Assembly: GCA_964623085.1 (NCBI GenBank)
Contig: CAZUTO010000027.1
Span: 1-24,168 of the forward strand
Reading direction: 5' to 3'
Length of the DNA: 24,168 nucleotides
Source of the DNA: CAZUTO01 sp964623085
GTDB taxonomy: Bacteria; Pseudomonadota; Gammaproteobacteria; Pseudomonadales; GM7GCV1
Shown: one piece after another, positions 8,439 through 17,145 of the stretch
How the letters are laid out: every line of letters begins with the position of its first letter
Position numbering within the stretch: position 1 is the first letter of the stretch
Notes under the pieces: model-generated
What the model was told of the DNA's origin: nothing
The model's input: only the letters and a program-made list of their open reading frames with translations
Database searches by the model: none
Translations under genes and position numbers: made by a program

Positions 8439-8550
8439 ATGCAACATAGTTGTCATAGCATCACCTAGCGATTGCGCACAGACGCGCTCTGGCTAGAACT
8501 GCGCGACCCCAGCTCCTTGAATTAGCTCGAGGAAAACCAATGCAAAATAA

Positions 8551-8580
8551 AAAAAGGCTGTGATTGCTCACAGCCTTTTT
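8551..8580. terminator. Bidirectional intrinsic terminator
   Basis: GGCTGTGA (8556-8563) and TCACAGCC (8568-8575) form a perfect 8-bp stem with a 4-nt loop. It is flanked by an A-run and a T-run, between the converging cytochrome b and cytochrome c' genes. A second, imperfect hairpin (CTTGTC/GACAAG) lies just before the c' stop codon. Confidence 0.9.
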
Positions 8581-8649
8581 ACTTGTTTCTATCAATTAAG
8601 ACTTAATAAAAGCCTTGTCTCGATAGTAAAACTCTCGACAAGCCCTTTT

Positions 8650-9138
8650 TTAGCGGGTCACTCGCTGTCGATAATTTCGATGGCAACCACCACAAGTCTG
8701 ACGAAGGCTGTTGAAATCTGATTCTGCAGAATCAACACCACCTTCCGCCGCAGTTGCAAGTACCCCTGCCTTGGTTTGGAAGTCCTCCATCTTGTTATTG
8801 AAGTCTTCTTGATCATCCCAAACCGCATCTGTTGATAGTTTGGCGTACTCTTGAGTACCCATGACAAAGCCCACAGTAACCAGACCAGAGAGCGTATGCA
8901 AATCGCTTGCTGCCTTTAAAAATAGTTCGTCATTTTTTTCAACAGACCCGCGATACATGCCATTCATGAGTTGGTAGTTAAAATCAATACCGTGAAACAT
9001 TCCGTTTCGGTAGTTACCTGCTAGCTCTTCTATAGGCTTAGCTGGCTGCCCCCCCATACCTTGTGCAGCAACCTGACTAGATGCAAAAACTGCAAACACC
9101 GCCAATACTGCCATTAGTTTAACTGCTGTCGTTTTCAT
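8650..9138 (-). CDS. Cytochrome c' (periplasmic)
   Basis: Cytochrome c' is a four-helix periplasmic c-type cytochrome that binds NO or shuttles electrons. The 162-residue product has a signal peptide ending in VAA-Q at about residue 25. An all-alpha body follows. The haem motif CGGCH sits near the C-terminus (Cys149, Cys152, His153) in the context CGGCHRNYR, as in the family. The helix with MFHGIDFNYQLMNGMYRG lies where the distal face usually comes from. The start is supported by AGGCGA eight bases upstream. It converges on the b-type cytochrome gene. Confidence 0.9.
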   Translation of the reverse strand: MKTTAVKLMAVLAVFAVFASSQVAAQGMGGQPAKPIEELAGNYRNGMFHGIDFNYQLMNGMYRGSVEKNDELFLKAASDLHTLSGLVTVGFVMGTQEYAKLSTDAVWDDQEDFNNKMEDFQTKAGVLATAAEGGVDSAESDFNSLRQTCGGCHRNYRQRVTR

Positions 9139-9468
9139 AGTTTGTCGCCTGTATATGTATAGGTTGTATGACTGGGTACAATTTTAGATACCCTTAACCC
9201 TCATTAAAAACAAATTTATTTTGAAGATTCGCAAAGTTTTGTTTGCCATTGTGTAATGGGTACGTCGTTCGCTGGGGCGCAATATACCAGAAGCGCGTGC
9301 GGCTAACACCCCGATATAACCTGTAATACATAGGAGCATCATCGATAAGAATTGCATCGATCTGTTAACCTATCGTGCAATATGTGGGCTAGAAGTATTC
9401 GGCGGCGCTGGCTTCTGCATTGACTCGCTAGCGATTTTCGCTACATTGTCGCATTAACTTTCATTTCA
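9139..9468. other. 330-bp divergent intergenic region
   Basis: No gene is visible here. For the rightward DUF6152-type gene, a candidate promoter is TTGACT (9420-9425), a 16-bp spacer and TACATT (9442-9447), which would give a leader of only 15-30 nt. A small inverted ATCGAT pair lies around 9342-9362. The cytochrome c' promoter should lie near 9150-9200, where AT-rich hexamers occur, but no single pair stands out. Confidence 0.4.
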
Positions 9469-9483
9469 ATGGGCACAAAAATA

Positions 9484-10527
9484 ATGGTCAAGTTTAGCCT
9501 CAGCCTCCTTTGCATACTTTTCTGTGCCGGCTCCTTTGCCCACCACTCCACTTCCCACTATTCACGCGATATAAGTGAAATGGAGGGCACTTTGGTAGAT
9601 ATTCATTGGCGTAATCCTCATGTTTACTTGTTCCTTGAGACCGAGGATGAAGCCAGCGAAAAAACCGTATGGGAGTTAGAAGCAGGTACCCTATACAACA
9701 TTGAACGCACGGGTATCAGTTCAGATTTATTTAACATTGGTGATCAGATTCGCGTTGCCGGCAATAAATCAGACAAGTATCCAAACCAGTTTTGGCTAGA
9801 AAACGTGCTCGCATCTAACGGGCAAGAATATATTTTTGTTGCACGAAGCACCCCCCGATGGAACGACATCGCTACTGGGGGTAGACAAGATTGGAACAAT
9901 ACAGCCACGGGCAACAAAAAAACCAGTGACGTTGGCGAAGGCATCTTCCGCGTTTGGAGTCCATCCGCAGCTGGCACCGAGCTATCCCCAGGACTGAACG
10001 CGAACCGGATTTCAGATGTTGCTACCGAAGAGGCGCTTGCAGGCAAGGCCAATTGGGACTATACCTTTGATCAAACATGTCAGGTACCAGGCATGCCTCG
10101 GGCCAATCATAGCCCGCATCCTCATCAATTCATTGATATGGACGATACCATCCATATCTATAGTGAAGAATTTCATCAGACACGAATCATTCATATGAAT
10201 GCAGAGGGTGACCCAGAAACCCAACCCTATTCACTTCTCGGGTATTCCACCGGCAAATGGGAGAATGAACGCGAACTCGTCATTGAAACCACGCGTATCG
10301 ACTTTCCATTTATGGATCTCACCGGCATCAAGCAAAGTCGAGAAGTCTCTGTAAAAGAAACCTATGTTCTCAGTGAAGATGAATCACGAGTTGAGTATAC
10401 GGTGATCATCAATGACCCCGTCATGCTCAAAGAAGCCTATATAAAGCGAGGTGTATGGCTGGATTTGAACGAAGTGATCGATAAGGAAACGCGTTGTATA
10501 CCGCGAGAGGTGGCCACGGAAATTTAA
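9484..10527 (+). CDS. Exported DUF6152-type protein, paralogue 1
   Basis: Function unknown. A signal peptide (SLSLLCILFCAGSFA) is followed directly by HHSTSHYS. The N-terminal domain then shows the DUF6152 pattern: GTLVDIHWRNPHVYLF, VWELEAGTLYNIERTG and NIGDQIRVAGNKS. The C-terminal half carries GIFRVWSP, EEFHQTRIIHM, LLGYSTGKWE, LVIETTRIDFP and EDESRVEYTVIINDP, all recognisable in the second copy at 12337. Two Cys (204 and 343, counted from the ATG at 9469) bracket this half and recur in the paralogue. The start is uncertain: ATG at 9469 is also possible and neither has a strong ribosome binding site. It is a stand-alone gene; the next gene is convergent. Confidence 0.75.
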   Translation: MVKFSLSLLCILFCAGSFAHHSTSHYSRDISEMEGTLVDIHWRNPHVYLFLETEDEASEKTVWELEAGTLYNIERTGISSDLFNIGDQIRVAGNKSDKYPNQFWLENVLASNGQEYIFVARSTPRWNDIATGGRQDWNNTATGNKKTSDVGEGIFRVWSPSAAGTELSPGLNANRISDVATEEALAGKANWDYTFDQTCQVPGMPRANHSPHPHQFIDMDDTIHIYSEEFHQTRIIHMNAEGDPETQPYSLLGYSTGKWENERELVIETTRIDFPFMDLTGIKQSREVSVKETYVLSEDESRVEYTVIINDPVMLKEAYIKRGVWLDLNEVIDKETRCIPREVATEI

Positions 10528-10564
10528 CGGCCTCTATAGTATATCCAGAAACCTGAACGCAAAT

Positions 10565-10590
10565 GGGCCTATAGGCGTTTTATTAGGCCC
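10565..10590. terminator. Hairpin between converging genes
   Basis: GGGCCTA (10565-10571) and TAGGCCC (10584-10590) form a perfect 7-bp stem around a 12-nt loop, between the converging DUF6152-type and capsule-type genes. There is no T-run directly after the stem, so the terminator call is tentative. Confidence 0.45.
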
Positions 10591-10594
10591 TGCT

Positions 10595-12067
10595 TTACTG
10601 CTCTGCTCTGAATAATGGCATGACGGAGCCAGTAAGCAGCCCTTCCAACATATCAGCAACACGTTTAGCATTCGCCTCTTCATCGAATTCGTCAACCAGC
10701 TTGGCATAATGTCGCTCCACTACCCCAGGGTGCATCGAGCTAATTAGATTCCCCGCCGCTTGCTCGAGCGCGGCGTGATCGATCTCTGGTTCGATCAAAG
10801 TCTGATAATCTAGATCAGGACAAAACTTGCTCACGCCAGGCAGTGTTTGATACCAGGTATTACCGAAAACAAGCGCTGGTTTACCCTTACAAATTGCCTC
10901 CCATCCTCCAGTACCGGTTATGGTGGCGACTAACTCCGCCTTGTCACTAAGCGCATGCGTATTCGCAAACGATGGCAAAATTTCGACACAGGCTATGCGC
11001 TTAAGCCGATGAAAAAACATCGGACCTCGCATGTATGCGCCCTGTTTCGGATTCTCTTTAACGTAAATCTTTACCCCCGACGGTAGGATACTGGCAAGAT
11101 CTTCTATCGCACGTGCCTGATCACGATAGCCTCCTCCTAGCGCAGATGTCGTCATTTCCGGCTGCATTTGCAGCGGGAAATAGACAAAGCGTTGATCAAG
11201 ATCAATCGGTGTTTTTTCGTACTGAGCAATATGGTCAAAGTAAGCAAGATCGTTTTCATGAAAAAAGCGCGCAAATGGATCGCGCCATTTGGGAAATTTT
11301 CCGTAGATGTTTTGCATGCGACGAAGCGTCCGCACTAGATAGGCCGGATTCAACGCATCCATTGGTCGCTTCAACACTAAAAACTTCGCCAGATTACCCA
11401 ACGCCTTTGCACTAATCCTTCCGCCGGCTTCTTCGTGCTGTTTAATCCCCTTCATGTAGAACAATTCTTGCGGTTCACCCTTGGCAATTGAGTGAGGAGA
11501 ATGGGCTGCAGAAGGAATATCGAAACAGCCATATTCGCTGACCGATTCCATCGAACAATAACGACCCGGAAAGATCGACTGTGTAACCATCATTGTTTTC
11601 AAGCCAAGCGATTTAGCGACATGATATAGAGCCGTATCAAAGCCCAAATGCGGAACATTGAAAAACAAACAATGCGTCACGCCTAGTTCAATAAGTCGCT
11701 CCGCAATCACGTCGGTCAAAATCTGATAGTAATCAAAATAATCCTGAACGCTTCGAAGGTTATGTGAGTTAAAGAAAAAAGCGTCCGAGCGGCGATGGAG
11801 GTGATCAACAAACTCTTCCATCATTTCGGTAAAGCGAGGGTCTGACAACAGCGCTTGGTTAGAACCTTTCCACTCTTGATCATCCATCAAATGGCCTTTT
11901 CGCCCCTTCCGTGTATTCATAGAAGAGAGTGAAGAAGCCTTTATATCGGCGTTAATATGACCTAAATGAAAAGCGAGATTGATCCTGCCGCCACTATTGC
12001 TGACAAGATTGTGCAGCATTTTATCGTGGTACTTTCCCGTCGCAACGCAGGCCAGTTCTATTGTCAT
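10595..12067 (-). CDS. Capsule polysaccharide biosynthesis-type protein (KpsC/KpsS-like)
   Basis: This is a cytoplasmic protein of 490 residues that resembles the capsule-synthesis (PF05159) group. Members include KpsC and KpsS, which add beta-Kdo linkers to phospholipid carriers. The supporting C-terminal part reads FVYFPLQMQPEMTTSALGGG, then a Lys-Glu-Asn-Pro motif (YVKENPKQGAY). Next come a HAL...ATITGTGGWEAI stretch and GKPALVFGNTWY, the usual nucleotide-sugar half of this GT-B-like fold. The N-terminal half is less conserved (THCLFFNVPHLGFDTALYHVAKSLGL). No other capsule gene lies nearby, so it may act on an unlinked surface glycan. The ATG start has no clear ribosome binding site. Substrate unknown; family assignment is from motif memory. 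Confidence 0.7.
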   Translation of the reverse strand: MTIELACVATGKYHDKMLHNLVSNSGGRINLAFHLGHINADIKASSLSSMNTRKGRKGHLMDDQEWKGSNQALLSDPRFTEMMEEFVDHLHRRSDAFFFNSHNLRSVQDYFDYYQILTDVIAERLIELGVTHCLFFNVPHLGFDTALYHVAKSLGLKTMMVTQSIFPGRYCSMESVSEYGCFDIPSAAHSPHSIAKGEPQELFYMKGIKQHEEAGGRISAKALGNLAKFLVLKRPMDALNPAYLVRTLRRMQNIYGKFPKWRDPFARFFHENDLAYFDHIAQYEKTPIDLDQRFVYFPLQMQPEMTTSALGGGYRDQARAIEDLASILPSGVKIYVKENPKQGAYMRGPMFFHRLKRIACVEILPSFANTHALSDKAELVATITGTGGWEAICKGKPALVFGNTWYQTLPGVSKFCPDLDYQTLIEPEIDHAALEQAAGNLISSMHPGVVERHYAKLVDEFDEEANAKRVADMLEGLLTGSVMPLFRAEQ

Positions 12068-12336
12068 TGAGAAGTTTTACAAGAAGGCTGAAAGGCGGGG
12101 CCGAGATTGACCAAGTATCTGGCAAAGTGAAAGTAAAATTGATACATCCCGTGGCCAACACATGTGAGTGTTTGAAGGATAAACGCGCCATTGCATCTAA
12201 TCAATAGTGAAAACTTTCTCATTTTCATGCTTATAAGTTGCGGGCAATTTAGCCATCCTTTTATTAGCGCTAGTTCTTTTAGTAAAGGAACCGTGGCATA
12301 GTCTTAAATATCAGCACAATGAATGAGGATATCGAC

Positions 12337-13377
12337 ATGGCAAAGATCTTCACTATAGTGATTATGGCGCTCTGCATCAGTATAACTTCGGCCTATTCAC
12401 ATCATGGCAGCAATTCAAATCCCGTTCTGTATCTATCGGAAAACCTGCTCGAGCTTGAAGGCGAAGTGACCCGCGTTTTCTGGCGCAATCCACACCCGAG
12501 AATAATGATCTCTGTCATCGATGAGAACGGTGAGGAGAAAGAGTGGGAACTGGAAATGGGCGGCAACATTAATACCTATACCGCTCAAGGTTTGGACAAC
12601 GAATTTCTAAAAGTCGGCGACCGGGTCAAGGCTGCAGGCGTAGTATCACGCAGAGATGACTCATCAATCGGTTTGCTTAACCTGCTAATGCCAAATGGCG
12701 AAGAAATGGTCAGTGGCCGTCGCGATCTAATGTGGTCAAATGAGCGCTTGGCCTTGAACAGAAAACCTCTTGACCCGGAGGCGGTGCGACAAGCAGAAGC
12801 GACTGCCGATGGTTTGTTTAGAGTTTGGGGGCGTCGTATTGGTGGAAGGCCAGCTCAGAATACTTATTCCCACCTTTTTAACGATGCCGCTAAGGCTCGG
12901 GTGGACACCTACTATGCACCTACAGACAATCCCGAACTCGGCTGCGAATCGGGTATCCCAACCAACATGTTTGACCCCACGCCCATGGAAATCGTGAACG
13001 CAGGGGATCATATACTGATCAAAACGGAAGAGTACGATCTGGTGCGCAGGGTTTATATGACAGAGGATCGACCAGAACCTCAACTTTCAAATGTCGGTTA
13101 TTCCTATGGAGAGTGGGATGGCGATACCCTAGTTGTGCATACCAGTCACATCGATTGGCCTAATTTTGACCCCTACGGCACACCACAGTCTCAGCAGATG
13201 ACCTTTGTCGAACGATTCTGGGTTGCCGATGACGATAGCCGGCTCAATTACGAAATTGTGGCAACTGACCCAACATTTCTGACGGGGTCTATTAATCTGG
13301 AGCGAGCATGGGCATGGCAACCCGGAACTCAGCTAGTGCCATTTGATTGCGCGGCCGAGGTAACCGGCGTTAACTGA
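12337..13377 (+). CDS. Exported DUF6152-type protein, paralogue 2
   Basis: Function unknown; a clear paralogue of the protein at 9484. The signal peptide (IFTIVIMALCISITSAYS) runs into HHGSNSN. DUF6152-like segments are GEVTRVFWRNPHPRIM, EWELEMGGNINTYTAQG and KVGDRVKAAG. The C-terminal half shows GLFRVWGR, EEYDLVRRVYM, NVGYSYGEWDGDTLVVHT, IDWPNFDPYGTPQS and DDDSRLNYEIVATDP. Two Cys (209 and 344, counted from the upstream ATG at 12319) match the pair in paralogue 1. ATG at 12337 is chosen because AGGA lies seven bases upstream; 12319 lacks such a site. The 3' end converges on the YdgA-like gene 33 bp away, with only a 5-bp hairpin (13387-13400) between. Confidence 0.78.
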   Translation: MAKIFTIVIMALCISITSAYSHHGSNSNPVLYLSENLLELEGEVTRVFWRNPHPRIMISVIDENGEEKEWELEMGGNINTYTAQGLDNEFLKVGDRVKAAGVVSRRDDSSIGLLNLLMPNGEEMVSGRRDLMWSNERLALNRKPLDPEAVRQAEATADGLFRVWGRRIGGRPAQNTYSHLFNDAAKARVDTYYAPTDNPELGCESGIPTNMFDPTPMEIVNAGDHILIKTEEYDLVRRVYMTEDRPEPQLSNVGYSYGEWDGDTLVVHTSHIDWPNFDPYGTPQSQQMTFVERFWVADDDSRLNYEIVATDPTFLTGSINLERAWAWQPGTQLVPFDCAAEVTGVN

Positions 13378-13410
13378 GATCCGTCTCTTGCTAGAGCAAG
13401 TGCACGCTCG

Positions 13411-14841
13411 CTAAAAAAACGGCAATCGCATGGCGGTGCCGTTAACGTCGAGCGCAGCGTCAGCGAAACCAATCTCTGCTTGAATGCGTCCATTTTCTTT
13501 AATAACAAAACCTTGGTTTGCTGCAATATCTAACATCGCCGTCGCTTGCCGATCTATCAGAGATTGACGCATCTCTGGCGTGATTTCTTCTTCGTTAAAC
13601 GCGCCTAGGCTGGCGTCAACAGAGCTTTCTGCTCGTAACTGCATGAGGTAATTAACTAATGACTCATCAGCATCCAAGTGCAGTTGGCCTGAAAGTGCAG
13701 GCACCAACCCAAAAAGCGTTTGCTCTTCTAGGCTAAAGCCTTCCGGTACCTTTTGGCCATCAATTGCTAGCTCAATTTCCGCTTCAAAAGTCCTGTCTTC
13801 ATGGCTAAAGGCCAGCTTCGGCATAGCGAAACCGGGCCCTGCGGCGAGCACCGCAGGCAGTTGCGCCTCAATGAAGCTCACCATCACCTCTTGCTCATCC
13901 GCACTCAGGCTCGTCGCCAGCACCGCGTATTCCTCAAAAAACTGTTTATTCAGATCGGTATAGGCAAAAGACGCTTCGATATCTTGCAGTTTGAAAGAAC
14001 CGGAACCAAAACTCTCCGCTTCCATCACATATGCCATATTTCCTACATCCGTGGTTTCGCCATCTTCCAAGTTCGCCGATATCTGCATATTGGATATCGA
14101 TATATTGGTAAGTTCCGATGAGTATATTATCGATTCAAGCCCAAGCTCGCTCACGATATCAGCCCAATACTGATAGCCGTCGTGCATATCCACATCGGCG
14201 TTTAAAGAAACGGGGCCAATAGCAATATAAGCAAACTCCGCAGCGACAATCGCTCCCTGAATACGGCTATCTATCGAATACGCCCGCCCAAACCCGGAAT
14301 AAGTCCCCTGACCAGACATACCATTGAATCGAAGATTATCGCCCGTATCGGGGTCGACATAGCCCATTCGAGGAGAGCTAAATTCGAAATCACCATTCCC
14401 TGTCAAACTAACACGTGAATTTGCGGTAAAGAACTCATCGACATTCATATGCTCAAGAATTTTGGCAAGATCCGGTGAAACGCTCTTATCCCAACGTGCG
14501 CTTAAATCGGCCCAACCCAGCCCGAAACCATTTTCAGTCAATATGGGACCATGCTCTACATGAACGGGTAGTTGGACTTTACTTAGGGCTTCTGACCATT
14601 CACTGGCTTCAGATGCAGACATACCATAGCTATTGGTAAGGAAATCAGGTTCCGCTGCGATGCCATACGTGAGCGTGGACCGCCTGTAGCCACGATCAAC
14701 ATTCAAGGTGTAGCCAAAGCCAGAGGCCTGATAGCTTTCTATTTGCTGTTGTGCTCCGTTCTCAATGCGCATGCCGACATAAAACGGCGACGCAATTAAC
14801 AACACAACAAGCAAAAGAAACACACCAATACCAATTTTCAT
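13411..14841 (-). CDS. YdgA-like protein (DUF945)
   Basis: This is an inner-membrane-anchored periplasmic protein of unknown biochemical role; E. coli YdgA is the best-known relative. The 476-residue product has one N-terminal hydrophobic segment (IGVFLLLVVLLIASPFYVG). The DUF945 opening follows: GAQQQIESYQASGFGYTLNV and VDRGYRRSTLTYG. The body is low in Cys and predicted to be mostly beta. The last segment (IQAEIGFADAALDVNGTAM) matches the end of the family. A good ribosome binding site (AAGGAG) precedes the ATG. It is a single-gene unit; the upstream TctC-type gene has its own terminator between them. Confidence 0.82.
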   Translation of the reverse strand: MKIGIGVFLLLVVLLIASPFYVGMRIENGAQQQIESYQASGFGYTLNVDRGYRRSTLTYGIAAEPDFLTNSYGMSASEASEWSEALSKVQLPVHVEHGPILTENGFGLGWADLSARWDKSVSPDLAKILEHMNVDEFFTANSRVSLTGNGDFEFSSPRMGYVDPDTGDNLRFNGMSGQGTYSGFGRAYSIDSRIQGAIVAAEFAYIAIGPVSLNADVDMHDGYQYWADIVSELGLESIIYSSELTNISISNMQISANLEDGETTDVGNMAYVMEAESFGSGSFKLQDIEASFAYTDLNKQFFEEYAVLATSLSADEQEVMVSFIEAQLPAVLAAGPGFAMPKLAFSHEDRTFEAEIELAIDGQKVPEGFSLEEQTLFGLVPALSGQLHLDADESLVNYLMQLRAESSVDASLGAFNEEEITPEMRQSLIDRQATAMLDIAANQGFVIKENGRIQAEIGFADAALDVNGTAMRLPFF

Positions 14842-14960
14842 TCCGATCTCCTTAAATGCGGCAAGCTATAGTGCAGCATTAGTAACTTTAGCAAGTTTCA
14901 ACTTCTGCGGTTCAATTTTCAATCGTTTCCGGTTCACTAACGCAGCTAGAAATGCAACAA

Positions 14961-14988
14961 AAAAAACCGCTGTATAAAGCGGGTTTTT
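14961..14988 (-). terminator. Intrinsic terminator of the TctC-type gene
   Basis: CCGCT (14967-14971) pairs with AGCGG (14979-14983), extended by flanking A/T pairs with one mismatch. On the minus strand it is followed by a run of eight T. It lies about 150 bp beyond the stop codon of the TctC-type gene at 15136. The rest of the 14842-15135 gap holds nothing recognisable. Confidence 0.75.
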
Positions 14989-15135
14989 GTCTAGCTCTTT
15001 TGGTACTAATTAGGATTGGAAGCGACGCAATAAGCCCAAGCTACCTAAAACACTAATCAGCATCCATGCCACTCAGGCATAGTCCGGGATGCGTATCAAA
15101 GGCGATTAGGTTAATAGGAACAGTGGCCTACCCAA

Positions 15136-16110
15136 CTAATCAATACTGATCTGATACTTTTCTACTACCTTCCGAAGTCGCGCACGTTCGTCGTGTAAGA
15201 ATTCAACAAACTCGTCTGGTGACGCATTGAGGCCTACCTCTAACCCGAGCGCATTAATCTTCGCCACCGTTTCTGGATCGGACAAGGCATATTTCACCGC
15301 TTCATAAACCCGGGTGGCATCTTCATCCGATGTTCCTGCAGGAACATAAATACCCGCCCATGAACCATACTCCATATCAGGAATACCGAATTCGGAAAGC
15401 GTGGGCGCATCTGGTGCAGCCGCTATACGGTTTGGACTAACAACCACCAGCGCATTGGCGACGCCTCTTTCTATGTAGGGAACCGCGTAAGGTGATGTCA
15501 ATGCCACCATGTCAAGATCGCCAGATTCCAGTCCATCAAGCGCGGCTCGTGCACCCATACCGATGGATTCATTCAACACCACATTGTTAATTCCAAATTC
15601 GTGGAAGATCGAGTCCATTTCGACCCGATGCACACTCTGGGGCGCAATATGCGAATAGGTCAGAGGTGCGTCTGATGCAGCGGCATATTCAACAAGCTCT
15701 TCAATAGTTTCAATGCCTAAGCTGGATCGAATAAGCAGCGGATCGGGCGTGATGGTTGCCCGGGTAATGGGGCGAAGATCCGTGAAGGGGTTCATCTCAA
15801 AATCCTCCACCAAAGCCGGCATTAATGTCATGGTGCCGTTGATGGACATGATCATCGTCTTGCCATCAGCTTCTACACCGCGACCAACGAACTGCCCCTG
15901 GCTATAGCGATACTCTACTGACCCGCCAAAAAATTCCTCCAGTTTCTCTTTCATGATGGTGGCTGCCGCACCGGAAGAACCAATTGCCGTGTGCGAGGTA
16001 AGGAAAACCATGGCCGGCTCTTCCTGCGCTCTTAGTTGACCAACTCCCAAAACAACAAACGCAAAAATCAGAGCGCGAACGAAACTTTTCCATGGGCTTT
16101 TATAGATCAC
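15136..16110 (-). CDS. TctC-type tripartite tricarboxylate transporter solute-binding protein, copy 1
   Basis: This is a periplasmic binding protein of the TctC/Bug family, which captures small carboxylates for TctAB membrane partners. The product has a signal peptide (ALIFAFVVLGVGQLRAQ). The family layout follows: a short start strand (MVFLTSHTAIGSSG), TDLRPITR, IETIEELVEYA, a central ligand loop (TYSHIAPQSVHRVEM), APTLSEFGIP and GSWAGIYVPAGTSDE. GTG at 16110 is chosen because AGGAG lies eight bases upstream; the GTG at 16119 would overlap that site. No TctA or TctB gene is in the window, so it is an orphan binding protein, and the ligand is unknown. It is closely related to the protein at 22654, for example IFHEFGIxNV and GSWAGIxVPxGTSDED. 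Confidence 0.85.
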   Translation of the reverse strand: MIYKSPWKSFVRALIFAFVVLGVGQLRAQEEPAMVFLTSHTAIGSSGAAATIMKEKLEEFFGGSVEYRYSQGQFVGRGVEADGKTMIMSINGTMTLMPALVEDFEMNPFTDLRPITRATITPDPLLIRSSLGIETIEELVEYAAASDAPLTYSHIAPQSVHRVEMDSIFHEFGINNVVLNESIGMGARAALDGLESGDLDMVALTSPYAVPYIERGVANALVVVSPNRIAAAPDAPTLSEFGIPDMEYGSWAGIYVPAGTSDEDATRVYEAVKYALSDPETVAKINALGLEVGLNASPDEFVEFLHDERARLRKVVEKYQISID

Positions 16111-16382
16111 TGATATCACTCCTACCTAGATTCGATTTAACGATGCACAGATAACTTTTGTAGATTGTACCGAAGATGCGTTTTACTTGCGTCGACTGTG
16201 CAGTGTAAAGAAAACCTTCAGCGCTTTTTCAGTCAGTACTTTGTAAATCAGCCCTATATCAGCCAGCGCTTTAGCTTCCAGCAACCTGTGATGAATAAGT
16301 TAATCATTCTTTACTTAAACACTCTCTTCCTCCGCTATATCACTTGGGTATTATATAAATTCAAATTTAGCGGAAAAAAGAC

Positions 16383-17020
16383 ATGAAACACTCTCTAATG
16401 ACATTCTTCGCAATCATGACGATGTTTGGCGCATATGTGGCCAATGCTCAAGAGCAAAGTCCGCCTGCGGAAGAAACCGAATTACAAATCTACGATTTCG
16501 ATACCATAGAAGTCGTCACAACGCCGGGCGGATTGACCGTTCAACCTGTATTTCTATCTGATGTGCGATTGGTTCAGGTGACGCTAGAAGCAGGCCAAAC
16601 GACCACTAGCCATAGCCACGAATTTGAGCAAATGGTGACTGTGCTAAGTGGCAAAATTAAAGCCTTTAATGACGATGAAGAATTTATCCTTGAGCCAGGA
16701 CAAGGGTTTGCGGCCGCATCCAATGTTCACCACTACTACACTGCCCTAGAAGACAGCGTAACACTCGAAGTTATCGGTCCTGGTGCACCTGTTGGCGGCG
16801 GCATGGGTGGAGCTATGGGCGGTGGCATGGGTGGCGGTGACATGGGTGGTGACATGGNNNNNNNNNNNNNNNNNNNNNNNNNNNNNNNNNNNNNNNNNNN
16901 NNNNNNNNNNNNNNNNNNNNNNNNNNNNNNNNNNNNNNNNNNNNNNNNNNNNNNNNNGGTGACATGGGTGGTGACATGGCCGGCGGCATGGGTGGCGGCA
17001 TGGGTCCTGCCTCAGAATAA
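16383..17020 (+). CDS. Exported cupin protein with Gly-Met repeat tail (interrupted by an assembly gap)
   Basis: The product has a signal peptide (FFAIMTMFGAYVANA) and one cupin barrel. Cupin motif 1 is seen as HSHEFEQMVTVLSGK, with His77 and His79 and an acidic residue. Motif 2 is seen as EPGQGFAAASNVHHYY, with His116/117. These would form a metal-binding pocket in the periplasm. From about residue 138 the chain becomes a low-complexity Gly/Met/Asp repeat (GGGMGGAMGGGMGGGDMGGDM). An N run at 16858-16957 breaks the gene. After it the same repeat resumes (GDMGGDMAGGMGGGM) and ends GPASE-stop at 17020. One base is left over before the gap and a codon starts right after it, so the true gap is 2 modulo 3, not 100. 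The enzyme activity, if any, is unknown. Confidence 0.75.
16858..16957. other. Assembly gap (100 N) in the Gly-Met repeat
   Basis: A placeholder of exactly 100 N lies inside a GC-rich tandem repeat. The block ggtgacatgggtggtgacat is present on both sides of the gap. The true repeat number of the cupin tail is therefore unknown. Confidence 0.9.
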
Positions 17021-17070
17021 ACCTACCCAAAGTTGATGGGTGTCGATCAGATTCCTGTCTGAAGCGTTAA

Positions 17071-17098
17071 AGCCCCACCCGCTCTCGCTGGTGGGGCT
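17071..17098. terminator. Hairpin terminator between converging genes
   Basis: AGCCCCACC (17071-17079) and GGTGGGGCT (17090-17098) form a perfect 9-bp stem with a 10-nt loop, 50 bp after the cupin stop codon. Only a short T-run follows (GATTT). It sits between the cupin and the converging sulfatase gene. Confidence 0.75.
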
Positions 17099-17103
17099 GA
17101 TTT

Positions 17104-17145
17104 AAGTCACGCAATCTAAGTCACACTATCTAAGACACGTAATCT
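17104..17145. repeat. Three imperfect 14-bp tandem repeats
   Basis: The units are aagtcacgcaatct (17104-17117), aagtcacactatct (17118-17131) and aagacacgtaatct (17132-17145). They lie just outside the sulfatase reading frame, and the last unit runs into its stop codon. They probably arose by local duplication; no function is evident. Confidence 0.75.

Noticed and set aside
16746..17030. Long minus-strand frames across the cupin Gly-Met repeat
   Set aside because: The His/Pro/Cys-rich frames are antisense shadows of the GC-rich repeat and the N run.
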